Shown here: positions 1 to 13,800 of the stretch, in pieces
Position numbering within the stretch: the stretch's first letter is position 1
Layout: each line of letters begins with the position of its first letter
NCBI RefSeq assembly: GCF_032854445.1
Contig: NC_088295.1
Coordinates: forward strand, 95,537,805-95,601,804
From: Liolophura sinensis
Lineage: Eukaryota; Mollusca; Polyplacophora; Chitonida; Chitonidae
Direction: 5' to 3'
Length of the DNA stretch: 64,000 nt
Translations under genes and position numbers: made by a program
The notes under the pieces: generated by a model
Database searches by the model: none
What the model was told of the DNA's origin: nothing
The model's input: only the letters and a program-made list of their open reading frames with translations

Positions 1-1400
1 GTAAGGTAGAAGTTGTCAAACAGCCCCTCTTGGTAAGGTACAAGTTGTCAGACATCCCCCTTTTTGTAAGGTAGAAGTTGTCAAATAGCCCCTCTTTCTA
101 AGGTGGAAGTTGTTCAAGCAGCCCCTCTTGGTAAGGTAGGAGTTCGCAGACAGCCCCTTTTGGTAATGTAGCAGTTGTCAGACAGCCCCTGTTGGTAAGG
201 TAAGAGTTGTCAGACAGCCCCTCTTGGTAAGGTACAAGTTGTCAAACAGCCCCTCTTGGTAAGGTACAAGTTGTCAAACAACCCCTCTTGGTAAGGTGGA
301 AGTTGTCAGACAACCCCTCTTGGTAAGGTGGCAGTATTCATACGGCCCCTCGTGGTAAGGTAGCAGTTGTCAGACAGCCCCTCTTGGTAAGGCAGAAGTT
401 GACAGATAGCCCTTCTTGGTAAGGTAAGAGTTGTCAGACATCCCCCTTTTTGTAAGTTAGAAGTTGTCAAATAGCCCCTCATGGTAAGGTGGAAGTTGTC
501 AAACAGCCCCTCTTGGTAAGGTAGGAGTTTGCAGACAGCCCCTTTTGGTAATGTAGCAGTTGTCAGACAGCCCCTCTTGGTAAGGTAAGAGTTGTCACAC
601 AGCCTCTCTTGGTAAGGTGGAAGCTGTCAGACAGCCCCCCTTGGTATGGTAGAAGTTGTCAGACAGCCCTCTTGGTAAGGTAAGAGTTGTCAGATGGCCC
701 CTCGTGGTAAGGTAGAAGTTGTCAGACAGCCCCTCTTGGTAAGGTAGAATTTGTCAGACATCCCCCTCTTCGTAAGGTAGTAGTTGTCAAATAGCCCCTC
801 TTGGTAAGGTGGAAATTGTCAAACAGCCCGTCTTGGTAAGGTAGGATTTCGCAGACAGCCCCTTTTGGTAAGGTAGCAGTTGTCAGACAGCCCTTCTTGG
901 TAAGGCAGCAGTTGTCAAACAGCCTCTCTTGGTAAGGTACAAGTTGTCAAACAGCCCCTCTTTGTAAGGTACAAGTTATCAGACATCCCCCTTTTTGTAA
1001 GGTAGAAGTTGTCAAATAGCCCCTCTTGGTAAGGTGGAAGTTGTCAAACAGCCCCTCTTGGTAAGGTACAAGTCAAACAGCCACTCTTGGTAAGGTACAA
1101 GTTGTCACACAACCCCTCTTGGTAAGGTAGAAGTTGTCAGACAGCCCCTCTTGGTATGGTAGCAGTTGTCAGACAGCCCCTCTTGGTAAGGTGGAAGTTG
1201 TCAGACAGCCCCTCTTCGTAAGGTAGAAGTTGTTAGACAGTCCCTCTTGGTGAGGTGGAAGTTGTCAAACAGCCCCTCTTGGTAAGGTAGAGGTTGTCAG
1301 ACAGCCCCTTTTGGTAAGGTAGAATTTGTCAACAGCCTCTCCTGGTAAGGTAGAAGTTGTCAGACAGCCCCTCTTGGTAAGGTAAGAGTTGCCAGACAGC
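1..1400. repeat. 32-bp minisatellite, ~43 units
   Basis: Units TTGGTAAGGTAGAAGTTGTC, AGACAGCCCCTC (32 bp), continuing beyond the window start. Almost every unit contains GGTAAG, the donor consensus. The upstream exon is not in view, so whether this array too was seeded at a splice junction cannot be seen. Confidence 0.96.
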
Positions 1401-1544
1401 CCTCCATCTTAAGTTTTTCTTGTTAGGTGGATATTCATTTTATGCTGATAGTACTGTATGTCTGTGATGGGTATACAGCTGGTCAGGTGAGGGGATATAT
1501 GTATCTTCACTATCCTGTTTTACAGCTGCTCGTGTCTGTTGCAG

Positions 1545-1835
1545 ATAGCAGAGGAGTATGATGAGGAACTGGAGATACGCCCTCAAGCCGTCCATGTTAA
1601 CCTGGATCCTAAACTGCTGCTGTTGATGAAGGAAGTGCACTACTTGCACCGTGAACCGTTCAGCATCAAGCTACCTCAACCTGCCAAAGAGTTAATTCGC
1701 CACACAGACTCCCTGCAGCTGAGGGTGACAGCCACAAGACTGGAGACCATTGTGTCCAAGTATAACACCATCCTGAAAACCATCACAGACTATGAACGGC
1801 CTCTGTTTGAACGGAAACTGGATAAAGTGGATCAG
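1545..1835 (+). CDS. Exon 1 in window: dynein tail
   Basis: Begins after a pyrimidine-rich ...TGTTGCAG acceptor and ends at CAG|GTAAGG. It is 97 codons, phase 0 to 0, starting IAEEYDEELEIRPQ and ending KLDKVDQ. The pattern (LLLLMKEVHYL, then RLETIVSKYNTILKTI and ERPLFERKL) is typical of the DHC_N1 tail, where subunits and partner heavy chains bind. The open frame reads on into the intron before a stop, so the splice donor rather than the stop sets the end. At least one exon must lie upstream of the window. Confidence 0.9.
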
Positions 1836-4800
1836 GTAAGGCAATGTAAGAGTTTTGAATTGCATCATCATGGCCATGGTTTTGTCCCTTTGTGGCATCA
1901 TCATGGCCATGGTTATGTCCCTTTGTGGCATTACATTGCTTTACAGTACTACACAACAAATCAGTGCCTATTAACATGCACAGTATACGTACAATAATGA
2001 AAACTGTCCACAAAACATGACTTTTCTGACTTACATCAAAAATCTATAAAAATAAGCATTTTGGGAAATGAAAGGGACATAACCATGATGAACATGATAT
2101 ACATTTCCACAAAACCAGTATTCTTTCAGTTTAGCTGAAATGTATAATTCCTACCATAAATTTAGCTACGATAGATTCTGTGCTGTTTTGACAGATATGC
2201 TTACTAGGTATATTTATTTCCATGCAATTTGCAGCAGAGGTGTTGGTTATGGTTTAGGTAAGTGGGACGTGTTATAGAGCAGGTGGAAACATGCCCACAG
2301 TGGCTTGCTCTCCCACACAGTCGCTAGAGGCAAAACTCTACCTGAACAGATCTGCAGTTCTCAGTAGACACCTCCTATGCGTATTGCAATTATTACTTTT
2401 TGCTGGGATGTCAGAAATTTGCAAGGTTTTCATTTATTTTTGTTTTTGATTTGTGAAACCCACAGCGCTTAGAGCCTTGCAGTTGTTACTCCTATTTCAT
2501 CAAGTCAGCTATTGGATCTGACTACAACTATACTGATGGCAGCATGTATATACTGACCAATACGCCATGTGTGGTGTCTCCGTTTCTCATCTCTTCTGCC
2601 AACGGATCAAATGCACTACAGAAATAGTGGTACACAGAGGTTATTTGTTTGGGAATAGAATCAAACTATCATGACGTATCTCTGTATAATGAAGTGTTAC
2701 ATTTTGACCGCCTGCGGAGTAATGACCCATACCTTCGACCAGCATTAATTTTGGTTTGATGTATTCTGCTGAAGTATTAATACCTTTGCGGTAATACCTT
2801 TTATATTTCTCTTTTTTGTTCCCTGTAGCTGTTTGAGCAGGGTTTAAACCAGTTCACGTGGAAAATGAAGGAGTCTGTGGATTTCATTGAGAGTGCCATG
2901 TCTTTGGTGTGCCTGGATGTGCATCAGAACCTGGATGTGGTGCAGACTAACTGTCATGAAGTGGCCGAGATCACGATATCCTGGTCGAAAGGCACTCTGG
3001 ACATCTTCAAAGCCAGAGACCCCAACATGTCCTACTCCATCGAGGAACTCCTCACCATGCAAAAGTAAAGCTTTCTTTCTATTTTGAGTGTATTTTAGGT
3101 CATGGGTGTGTTATAAGAGTGTGGTAAGCCAATATGTGGGATAGCCAATATGTGAGATAGCCGATATGTGAGATAGCCAATATGTGAGGTAACCGATAAC
3201 TGGGATAGCCAGTATGTGGGATAGCCAATACATGCATGTGGGATAGCCAATACATGCATGTGGGATGGCCAATACATGCATGTGGGATGGCCAATATGTG
3301 GGATAGCCAGTATGTGAGATAACCGATAACTGGGATAGCCAGTATGTGGGATAGCCAATACATGCATGTGGGATAGCCAGTACATGCATGTGGGATAGCC
3401 AATACATGCATGTGGGATAGCCAATACATGCATGTGAGATAGCCAATACATGCATGTGGGATAGCCAATATGTGGAATAGCCAATACATGCATGTGGGAT
3501 AGCCAGTATGTCGGATAGCCAGTATGTGGGATAGCCAATACATGCATGTGGGATAGCCAATACATGCATGTGGGATAGCCAATATGTGAGATAGCCAATA
3601 ACTGGGATAGCCAGTATGTGGGATAGCCAATACATGCATGTGGGATAGCCAATATGTGGGATAGCCAATACATGCATGTGGGATAGCCAATATGTGAGAT
3701 AGCCAATACATGCATGTGGGATAGCCAATATGTGAGATAGCCAATACGTGGGATAGCCAAAATGTGGGATAGCCAATACATGCATGTGGGATAGCCAATA
3801 TGTGAGATAGCCAATAACTGGGATAGCCAGTATGTGGTGTAGCCAATACATGCATGTGAGATAGCCAATACATGCATGTGGGATAGCTAATATGTGAGAT
3901 AGCCAATACGTGGGATAGCCAATACGTGGGATAGCCAATACATGCATGTGGGGTAGCCAATAGGTGGGATAGCCAATATGTGATAACCAATATGTGAGAT
4001 AGCCAATACGTGTGATAGCCAATACGTGTAATAGCCAATATGTGGGATAGCCAACACGTGGGATAGCCAGTAGGTGGGATAGCCAATACATGCACGTGGG
4101 ATAGCCAATAGGTGGGATAGCCAATATGTGGGATAGCCAGTATGTGGGATAACCAGTATGTGTAATAGCCAATACATGTGATAGCCAGTATGTGTAATAG
4201 CCAATATGTGGTATAGCCAAAACATGATATAGCCAATAAGCGGTATAGCCGGTATGTGGGAGAGCCAATACATGTACGTGGGAGACCCAATACATCTACA
4301 TGGGAGAGCCAATACATGTATGTGGGAGAGCCAATACATGTACGTGGGAGACCCTATACATGTGCATGGGATAGCCAATACGTGTACATGGGATAGCCAA
4401 TATGTGTATGTGGGAGACCCAATACATGCACATGGGAGAGCCAATACATGTACGTGGGATAGCCAATACATGTACATGGGAGAGCCAATACATGTAAATG
4501 GGAGAGCCAATACATGTACATGGGAGAGCAAATACATGTACATGGGAGAGCCAATACATGTAAATGGGAGAGCCAATACATGCACATGGGATAGCCAATA
4601 CATACATGTGGGATAGCCAATATGTGGGATAGTCAGTAAGCGGTATAGTCAATACATGTGCGTGGGATAGCCAATATGTGGGATAGCCAATATGTGGGAC
4701 AGCCAGTACATGCATGTGGACTAGCCAGTATGTGGTATAACCAATATGTGGTATAAGATAGCCAATGCATGGGTTAGCCAGTATGTGGGATAGCCAGTAC

Positions 4801-7800
4801 ATGGAATAGCCAATTTGTAGGATAGCGATTAGCCAATACATGTACCTGGGATAGCCAATACATGCATGTGGGATAGCCAGTATGTGGGATAGCCAGTATG
4901 TGGGACAGCCAATACATCCATGTGGGATAGCCAATATGTGGTATAGCCAATACATAGGATAGCCAATGCATGGGATAGCCAGTATGTGGGATATCCAATA
5001 TATGGAATAGCCAATATGTAGGATAGCCAGTAGCCAATACATGTACCTGGGATAGCCAACACATGCATGTAGGATAGCCAGTATGTGGGATAGTCAGTGG
5101 GACAGCCAATACATCCATGTGGGCTAGCCAATATGTGGTATAGCCAATACATAGGATAGCCAATGCATGGGATAGCCAGTATGTGGGATATCCAATATAT
5201 GGAATAGCCAGTAGCCAATACATGTACCTGGGATAGCCAACACATGCATGTGGGATAGCCAGTATGTGGGATAGCCAATATGTGGGATAGCCAATACTTG
5301 GGATAGCAAATACATTGGATAGCCAATACATGCTATAGCCAATGTATGTATGTTGGATAGCCAATATGTGGGATAACCAATACATGTATGTGGGATAGCC
5401 AATACGTGGGATAGCCAATACATGGGGTAGCCAATCTGTGGGAAAACCAATACATGTACATGGGATAGCCTATGAGTGGGATAGCCAATATGTGGTATAG
5501 CCAATACGTGGGATAGCCAATCCGTGGGATAGCCAATCTGTGGGAAAGCCAATACATGTACATGAGATGGCCAATACATGGGATAGCCTATGAGTGGGAT
5601 AGCCAATATGTGGTTTAACCAATACATGGGATAGCCAGTGTGTCGGATAGCCAACACGTGGGATAGCCAATAGGTGGGATAGCCAATGCATGTATGTGGG
5701 ATAGCCAATCCGTGGGATAGCCAATCTGTGGGAAAGCCAATACATGTACATGGGATAGCCTATGAGTGGGATAGCCAATATGTGGTATAGCCAATACATG
5801 GGATAGCCCATCCGTGAGATAGCCAATCTGTGGGAAAGCCAATACATGTACATGAGATAGCCAATACATGGGAGAGCCTATGAGTGGGATAGCCAATATG
5901 TGGTTTAACCAATACACGGGATAGCCAGTGTGTGGGATAGCCAATATGTGGGATGGCCAAAAGGTGGGATGGCCAAAAGGTGGGATGGCCAATACATGTA
6001 TGTGGGATAGCCAACACGTGGGATAGCCTATTCATGGGATAGCCAATATGTGGAATGGCGAATATGTTGGATATCCAATATGTGGGATAGCTAATATGTG
6101 GTATAACCAGTATGTCGTATAGCCTATGCGTGGGATAGCCAATACGTGGGATAGCCAATACATGCACATGGGATAGCCAATGCATGAGATAGCCAATAAG
6201 TGATATAGGCAATAAAAACGGTATAGCCATTACGTGTGTATGGGTTAAAAACTCAATGCACCCACACCATCAGTTTCACAGGTTTATTCAACTCTCGAGG
6301 AAATCACAGTGGTATGTAGTTATTGACTGAAATGAACACAGTCTGCAGCGAAGCTAATATTCCTCCTCAGAGAATTTTACAAAAGAGCCATTTATCTAAA
6401 CCACACTCAAACATCCTCTTCACCAATCCATTTACTTGTACATTATCAGATATAAAGTATAAACTATTTTACATAAAAAATATTTTAAAAAATTTAGACT
6501 TAACATTATCTTGACATCATGTTTCGCGTCATTCATATACTCCCAAAAGGAGAATATATGCTACAGAACCTGGCTCTCATTAAATTGCACATCTGAGAGC
6601 GACCTTTCGTTATACAATGGAAGACTAATCAGTCAAAAATCCGCTCTGTACCATGTGCTTTTACCGCAAACAATGAAAGTTACTTTATAGATGTGGTGTC
6701 AAACCGATTCACAAAGGAAATGATCCATGATTTTACAGTTACATTGAGCCGTTTATGTCACACTGCTCTAGTCTACATGGCTAACAAACATTCATAATTA
6801 ATAAGGCATATAACGTACCATTTTGTAGACATTTCTGCTCTGAAAACTCAAGCGGTTTGGAAGGAGTGCCATTTGCATTGATCACGTGATAGCAGGGGAA
6901 TTCCTACCTAAACTTAGCCTCATCAATCGGGTGACATAGGTCATTTATGACTGCTTCCACACAACTATGTCTCAAAATATGTATGGTTCAAAACAAAAGT
7001 TGTTTCTGCATATGACTAATATCTAATTTCAAACACTGACACTAAAATAAACTAAATGATTTAATACATACAAAACGTTCTATGTTATGTGGGATAACTA
7101 TAGCTGGTATGTGGGAATAGCCAGTATGTGAGGGTAACCAGTATGTGGGGATAACTAGTATGTGGGGATAGCCAGTATGTGAGGGTAACCAGTGTGTGGG
7201 GATAGCCAGGACACAGGGATAGCCAGTATGTGAGGGTAACCAGTGTGTGGGGATAGCTAGTGTGTGGGGATAGCCAGTATGTGAAGGTAACCAGTGCGTG
7301 GAGATAGCCAGGACGCAGGGATAGCCAGTATGTGGGGTAGCCAGTATGTGGGGATAGCTAGTATGTGGGGATAGCTAGCATGTGGGGATAGCTAGTATGT
7401 GGGGATAGCCAGTATGTGACGGTAACCAGTACGTGCGGATAGCTAGTATGTGGGAATAGCCAGTATGTGAGGGTAACCAGTGCGTGGGGATAACTAGTTG
7501 GTGGAGATAGCCAGGACACAGGGATAGCCAGTATGTGGGGATAGCCAGTACTTGTACAGTACCACAAAGCTAGAAGAGATCCCTTTATCTCTTTAAGTCA
7601 TAACTTTTTCTCTTGATTACAATGAAGAGTGATTTTTGTGATGGTGTACATGTAAATGAGTGTACTATTTGTATTCCAGGTCATTGGAAGAAGAACATGA
7701 AAGTGTTGTGATACCGTCCGGTATCAAGATTCATAACCTTGTTCAGAAATCCTTTGAGGTGTGTACAACATGTAGCCTGTATAATTAAGACAGATGTATT

Positions 7801-10800
7801 AAAATGCTGTAAACATTAAAAAGACAGTAGGCACTATATCGATAATGTCAAATGATAAAAAATATATACCCATGTTTGTAATAAATGCTTGCTTACAGAC
7901 AGTTTCAACTTGGATGCATTTTTTGTTGCAGAAAACTATGATTTTTTAGGAATTATAAATTTTCCTTTTGCCAGATTTTTCAGTACCTAATAGGATATGC
8001 AGATAATGTCAAGTCTTATAGCAGTAAATTCTAAGCTTTTAGTTATACAGGTCAGTAGATTGAAATATGGAAGGATTCTTAAAAGCCAAATCTTTGAAGA
8101 ATTAACCAGAAGTGTAGTCATAATTAATGCCTCTGTTGTGTTTTGCAGGCAGTTCAGATCAGTCAGGCTTCTCCTGCCTGGAGAGACTATGTGGACTACA
8201 TGGATGCCATTGTGCTGGACGGTCTAAAGCAGTCCACCTTAACCAGCCTTAAGTCCATGCTCAATACCCTGGTCATGTCCAACACCACACGGGTAGGGGC
8301 ATCTGAGCCAGCATTATCACCTGTCATCATCGCCATTATCTTAGCTCAGTTGAATAGTGTGCTATGGTAGCGTAAGGACCCAGAAACCTCTCACCATTGC
8401 AGTCGCTGTGAGCTCAAGTCCAGATAATGCTGGCTTTCTCTCCGGCCATACATGGGAAGGTTTGTCAGCAACCTGCAGATGGTCGTGGGTTTCCCACGGG
8501 CTCTGCCCAGTTTCCTCCAACCATAATGCTGGCTGCCGTCGTATAAGTGAAATATTCTTGAGTACAGCGTAAAAACCAATCAAATGAATAAATAAATAAA
8601 CGTCACCATGTTTATCTTCAGCATCTGTTTTATCTTCAGCATATGCGTCATCTTCAGGATATGCTTCATCTTCAACATATGTTTTGTCTTCAGTATCTGT
8701 TTTGTATAAACCTTTATTAACAACCATACTACTTACAGTATTAAATTAGTATACTTCTGTGATGTAAAAACTATCAAGAGTATAAACCTGTGTACTATAT
8801 TTTGAATTGCATTTTCTTTCAGTTTCAGCCATAACTGTAACATTTGAGTTTGCTAGTCTTGTGGTGTTGATCCACTACTCCCTAACATTACAGGTGAGAG
8901 ATTATGTTTCAGGCCAGTAACACCCTGCCCATCTTGACCTTGCGGCTAGAGCTTGTAGAAAACAGGGTGGCCTTCACCCCTCCCCTTGACCAGCTCTCAT
9001 CTGTGGTCAGTGTCCAGGAAATAGTTAGCCAATGGCTCAAGGGCTTCCTGGACAGGGGAAGACTCGTTAAGATGCTAGGTCCTAAGGTAAGCTGACATTA
9101 TGGCATTAACAGGGTACAATGCTGAACCATGCACAATGTATGTTTATCACAATTCTAGGATTCTGATTGGACAATTTGCTAAGGATAGGCCACTGCATTT
9201 GCCGATCAGTCGAGAAATAGTATCTATAACCTCACATGTTGGAGATTTTTTCTGCATACCTACAGGGTACTGGTGCAAGAGCTGGCCATTAACGACAATA
9301 GTCGACAATGTATTGGTCCAGGACCTTTCTTGTCTTCATTTTCAAGAGAATTCAAATGATTCACCAGCTAAGAGCAGTGTTGAAAAACTTTTTCTTGGCA
9401 ATTAACTTGAGCAGACTGAATTCAACTAAGAAAAGATATTTCATATCTCAGATGGATATGTACACTCACCCTTTGGGCTCATGAATCTAATCTTCTCAAC
9501 AAAATATTAGGTTGTATACCCACCTGACCTGTGGCTAGTATAACTTATAATATCGAGTTATTAATTGTGGTTGAATGTGTTGTTACTGTGAATGGATGGC
9601 AGAACCTGCAATGCCCAGAGTACACGTACATCTCTGATGTACGTCAGGTACCTGACAAGTTGATTTACTGTCACTTTACCAATAAACTTAATTTAATGCG
9701 AAAATGATCAATACACTGAATAAACTGACATAGAACGGTATTGTGTTTTTTCCAATATTTCAAGAAGGTATTATTCATAATTGTTTTATCAGTAGTTAAT
9801 ACACAACTGTAGAATAGCTCAGTGTTTAGCTGAAGTTCAGACACAGCTTAACTGATTTTTCAAGCATGGTGAAGTTGGTGGTGGTGCTGTTAACAGGGCA
9901 GTTATCTGGACTATATAATGGTGGATGAGGAAGTACAGAGACTTCTGGCTCACATCAACAAACTCGTGGAGGAAAACAGCGAGGAGTGTAAGGTCAGTGC
10001 ACACACCACACTGCAAGTAGGCCAGCTTATCTCTCATCTGTACAAGACTGTGAGCTCTGTACAGGCACCACACTGCCAGTAGGTTAGCTTCTCTTTCATC
10101 TGTACAAGAGTGTGAGCTCTGTACACACACCACACTGCCAGTAGGCTAGCTTCTCTCTCATCTGTACAAGAGTGTGAGCTCTGTACAGGCACCACACTGC
10201 CAGTAGGTTAGCTTCTCTTTCATCTGTACAAGAGTGTGAGCTCTGTACACACACCACACTGCCAGTAGGCTAGCTTCTCTCTCATCTGTACAAGAGTGTG
10301 AGCTCTGTACAGGCACCACACTGCCAGTAGGTTAGCTTCTCTTTCATCTGTACAAGAGTGTGAGCTCTGTACACACACCACACTGCCAGTAGGCCAGCTT
10401 CTCTCTCATCTGTACAAGACTGTGAGCTCTGTACAGGCACCACACTGCCAGTAGGTTAGCTTCTCTTTCATCTGTACAAGAGTGTGAGCTCTGTACACAC
10501 ACCACACTGCCAGTAGGCTAGCTTCTCTCTCATCTGTACAAGAGTGTGAGCTCTGTACACACACCACATTGCCAGTAGGCTAGCTTCTCTCTCATCTGTA
10601 CAAGAGTGTGAGCTCTGTACACACACCACACTGCCGGTAGGCTAGCTTCTCTCTCATCTGTACAAGAGTGTGAGCTTGGTACACACACCACATTGCCAGT
10701 AGGCTAGCTTCTCTCTCATCTGTACAAGAGTATGAGCTCTGTACACACACCACACTGCTAGTAGGCTAGCTTCTCTCTCATCTGTACAAGAGTGTGAGCT

Positions 10801-13800
10801 CTGTACACACACCACACTGCCAGAAGGCTAGCTTCTCTGTCATCTGTACAAGAGTGTGAGCTCTTTACACACACTACATTGCCAGTAGGCTAGCTTCTCT
10901 CTCATTGGTACAAGAGTGTGAGCTCTGTACACACACCACACTGCCAGTAGGCTAGCTTCTCTCTCGTCTGTAGACCAGCTGAAGTTCAGACACAGCTTAA
11001 CTGATTTTTCAAGCATGGTGAAGTTGGTGGTGGTGCTGTTAACAGGGCAGTTATCTGGACTATATAATGGTGGATGAGGAAGTACAGAGACTTCTGGCTC
11101 ACATCAACAAACTCGTGGAGGAAAACAGCGAGGAGTGTAAGGTCAGTGCACACACCACACTGCAAGTAGGCCAGCTTATCTCTCATCTGTACAAGACTGT
11201 GAGCTCTGTACAGGCACCACACTGCCAGTAGGTTAGCTTCTCTTTCATCTGTACAAGAGTGTGAGCTCTGTACACACACCACACTGCCAGTAGGCTAGCT
11301 TCTCTCTCATCTGTACAAGAGTGTGAGCTCTGTACACACACCACATTGCCAGTAGGTTAGCTTCTCTTTCATCTGTACAAGAGTGTGAGCTCTGTACACA
11401 CACCACACTGCCAGTAGGCTAGCTTCTCTCTCATCTGTACAAGACTGTGAGCTCTGTACAGGCACCACACTGCCAGTAGGTTAGCTTCTCTTTCATCTGT
11501 ACAAGAGTGTGAGCTCTGTACACACACCACACTGCCAGTAGGCTAGCTTCTCTCTCATCTGTACAAGAGTGTGAGCTCTGTACACACACCACATTGCCAG
11601 TAGGCTAGCTTCTCTCTCATCTGTACAAGAGTGTGAGCTCTGTACACACACCACACTGCCGGTAGGCTAGCTTCTCTCTCATCTGTACAAGAGTGTGAGC
11701 TTGGTACACACACCACATTGCCAGTAGGCTAGCTTCTCTCTCATCTGTACAAGAGTATGAGCTCTGTACACACACCACACTGCTAGTAGGCTAGCTTCTC
11801 TCTCATCTGTACAAGAGTGTGAGCTCTGTACACACACCACACTGCCAGAAGGCTAGCTTCTCTGTCATCTGTACAAGAGTGTGAGCTCTTTACACACACT
11901 ACATTGCCAGTAGGCTAGCTTCTCTCTCATTGGTACAAGAGTGTGAGCTCTGTACACACACTACACTGCCAGTAGGCTAGCTTCTCTCTCGTCTGTAGAC
12001 CAGTGTGAGCACTGTACACACACCACACTGCCAGTAGGCTAGCTTCTCTCTCATCTGTACAAGAGTGTGAGCTCTGTACACACACCACACTGCTAGTAGG
12101 CTAGCTTCTCTTTCATCTGTACAAGATTGTGAGCTCTGTACACACACCACACTGCTAGTAGGCTAGCTTCTCTCTCATCTGTACAAGAGTGTGAGCTCTG
12201 TACACACACCACACTGCCAGTAGGCTAGCTTCTGTCTCATCTGTAGAAGAGTGTGAGCACTGTACACACACCACACTGGTAGTAGGCTAGCTTCTCTCTC
12301 ATCTGTAGAAGAGTGTGAGCTCTGTACACACACCACATTGCCAGTAGGCTAGCTTCTCTCTCATCGGTACAAGAGTGTGAGCTCTTTACACACACCACAT
12401 TGCCAGTAGGCTAGCTTCTCTCTCATCTGTACAAAAGTGAAAGCTCTATAGAGGCACCACAGTGCTGGTAGGCTAGCTTGTCTCTCATCGGTACAAGAGT
12501 GTGAGCTCTGTACACACACCACACTGCTGGTAGGCTAGCTTCTCTTTCATCGGTATAAGAGTGTGAGCTCTGTACACACAGATAACACTGCCAATAGGCT
12601 AGATTCTCTTTCATCAGTACAAGAGTGTGAGCTCTGTACACACACCACACTGGTAGTAGGCTAGCTTCTCTCTCATCTGTAGAAGAGTGTGAGCTCTGTA
12701 CACACACCACACTGCAAGTAGGCTAGCTTCTCTCTCACCTGTACAAGAGTGTGAGCTCTGTACACACACCACACTGCTAGTAGGCTAGCTTCTCTCTCAT
12801 CTGTACAAGAGTGTGAACTCTGTACACACACCACACTGCCAGTAGGCTAGCTTCTCTCTCATCTGTACAAGAGTGTGAGCTCTGTATACTCACCACACTG
12901 CCAGTAGGCTAGCTTCTCTCTCATCGGTACAAGAGTGTGAGCTTTGTGCACACACCACACCGCTAGTAGGCTAGCTTGTCTCTCATCGGTACAAGAGTGT
13001 GAGCTCTGTACACACACCACACTGCTAATAGGCTAGCTTCTCTCTCATCTGTACAAGAGTGTGAGCTCTGTACACACACCACACTGCCAGTAGGCTAGCT
13101 TGTCTCTCATCTGTACAAGAGTATGAGCTCTGTACACACACCATGCTGCTAGTAGGCTAGCTTTTCTCTCATCTGTACAAGAGTGTGAGCTCTGTACACA
13201 CACCACACTGCCAGTAGGCTAGCTTCTCTCTCATCTGTACAAGAGTGTGAGCTCTGTATACTCACCACATTGGCAGTAGGCTAGCTTCTCTCTCATCTGT
13301 ACAAGAGTGTGAGCTCTATACACACACCACACTGCTAGTAGGCTAGCTTCTCTCTCATCGGTACAAGAGTGTGAGCTCTGTACACACACCACACTGCTAG
13401 TAGGCTAGCTTCTCTGTTATCTGTAGAAGAGTGTGAGCTCTGTACACACACCACACTGCTAGTAGGCTAGCTTCTTTCATCGGTACAAGAGTGTGAGCTA
13501 TGTACACACACACCACACTGCCAGTAGGCTAGCTTCTCTCTCATCTGTACAAGACTGTGAGCTCTGTACACACACCACACTGCTAGTAGGCTACCTTCTC
13601 TTTCATCGGTACAAGAGTGTGAGCTCTGTACACACCACACTGCTAGTAGGCTAGCTTCTGTCTCATCTGTAGAAGAGTGTGAGCACTGTACACACACCAC
13701 ACTGCTAGTAGGCTAGCTTCTCTCTCATCTGTACAAGAGTGTGAGCACTTTACACACACCACATTGCCAGTAGGCTAGCTTCTCTCTCATCTGTACAAGA

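Larger units (their letters stand above)
9828..12003. repeat. Tandem duplication of a ~1.15-kb block carrying exon 6
   Basis: The block 9,828-10,976 (end of intron 5, exon 6, about 16 units of 62 bp) is repeated from 10,977. The first ~360 bases appear identical at an offset of 1,149. After that, rare unit variants (GAGCTTGGTAC, CCAGAAGGC, TCTGTCATC, TTACACACACTAC, CATTGGTAC, TCGTCTGTAGACC) recur in the same order, apart from a small difference in unit number. It is either a recent duplication or two haplotypes laid end to end by the assembler. Confidence 0.9.

Noticed and set aside
3095-6230. Long reverse-strand open frames (up to ~405 codons) rich in IGYPTYWLSH
   Set aside because: The 16/22-bp unit lengths leave all reverse frames cycling through the same stop-free codons; there is no start context, domain or codon pattern of a gene.
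8362-8727. 121-codon minus-strand frame with acidic repeats (VEDEAYPEDDAYAEDK)
   Set aside because: The reverse of an 18-bp tandem repeat joined to a SINE; no gene features.
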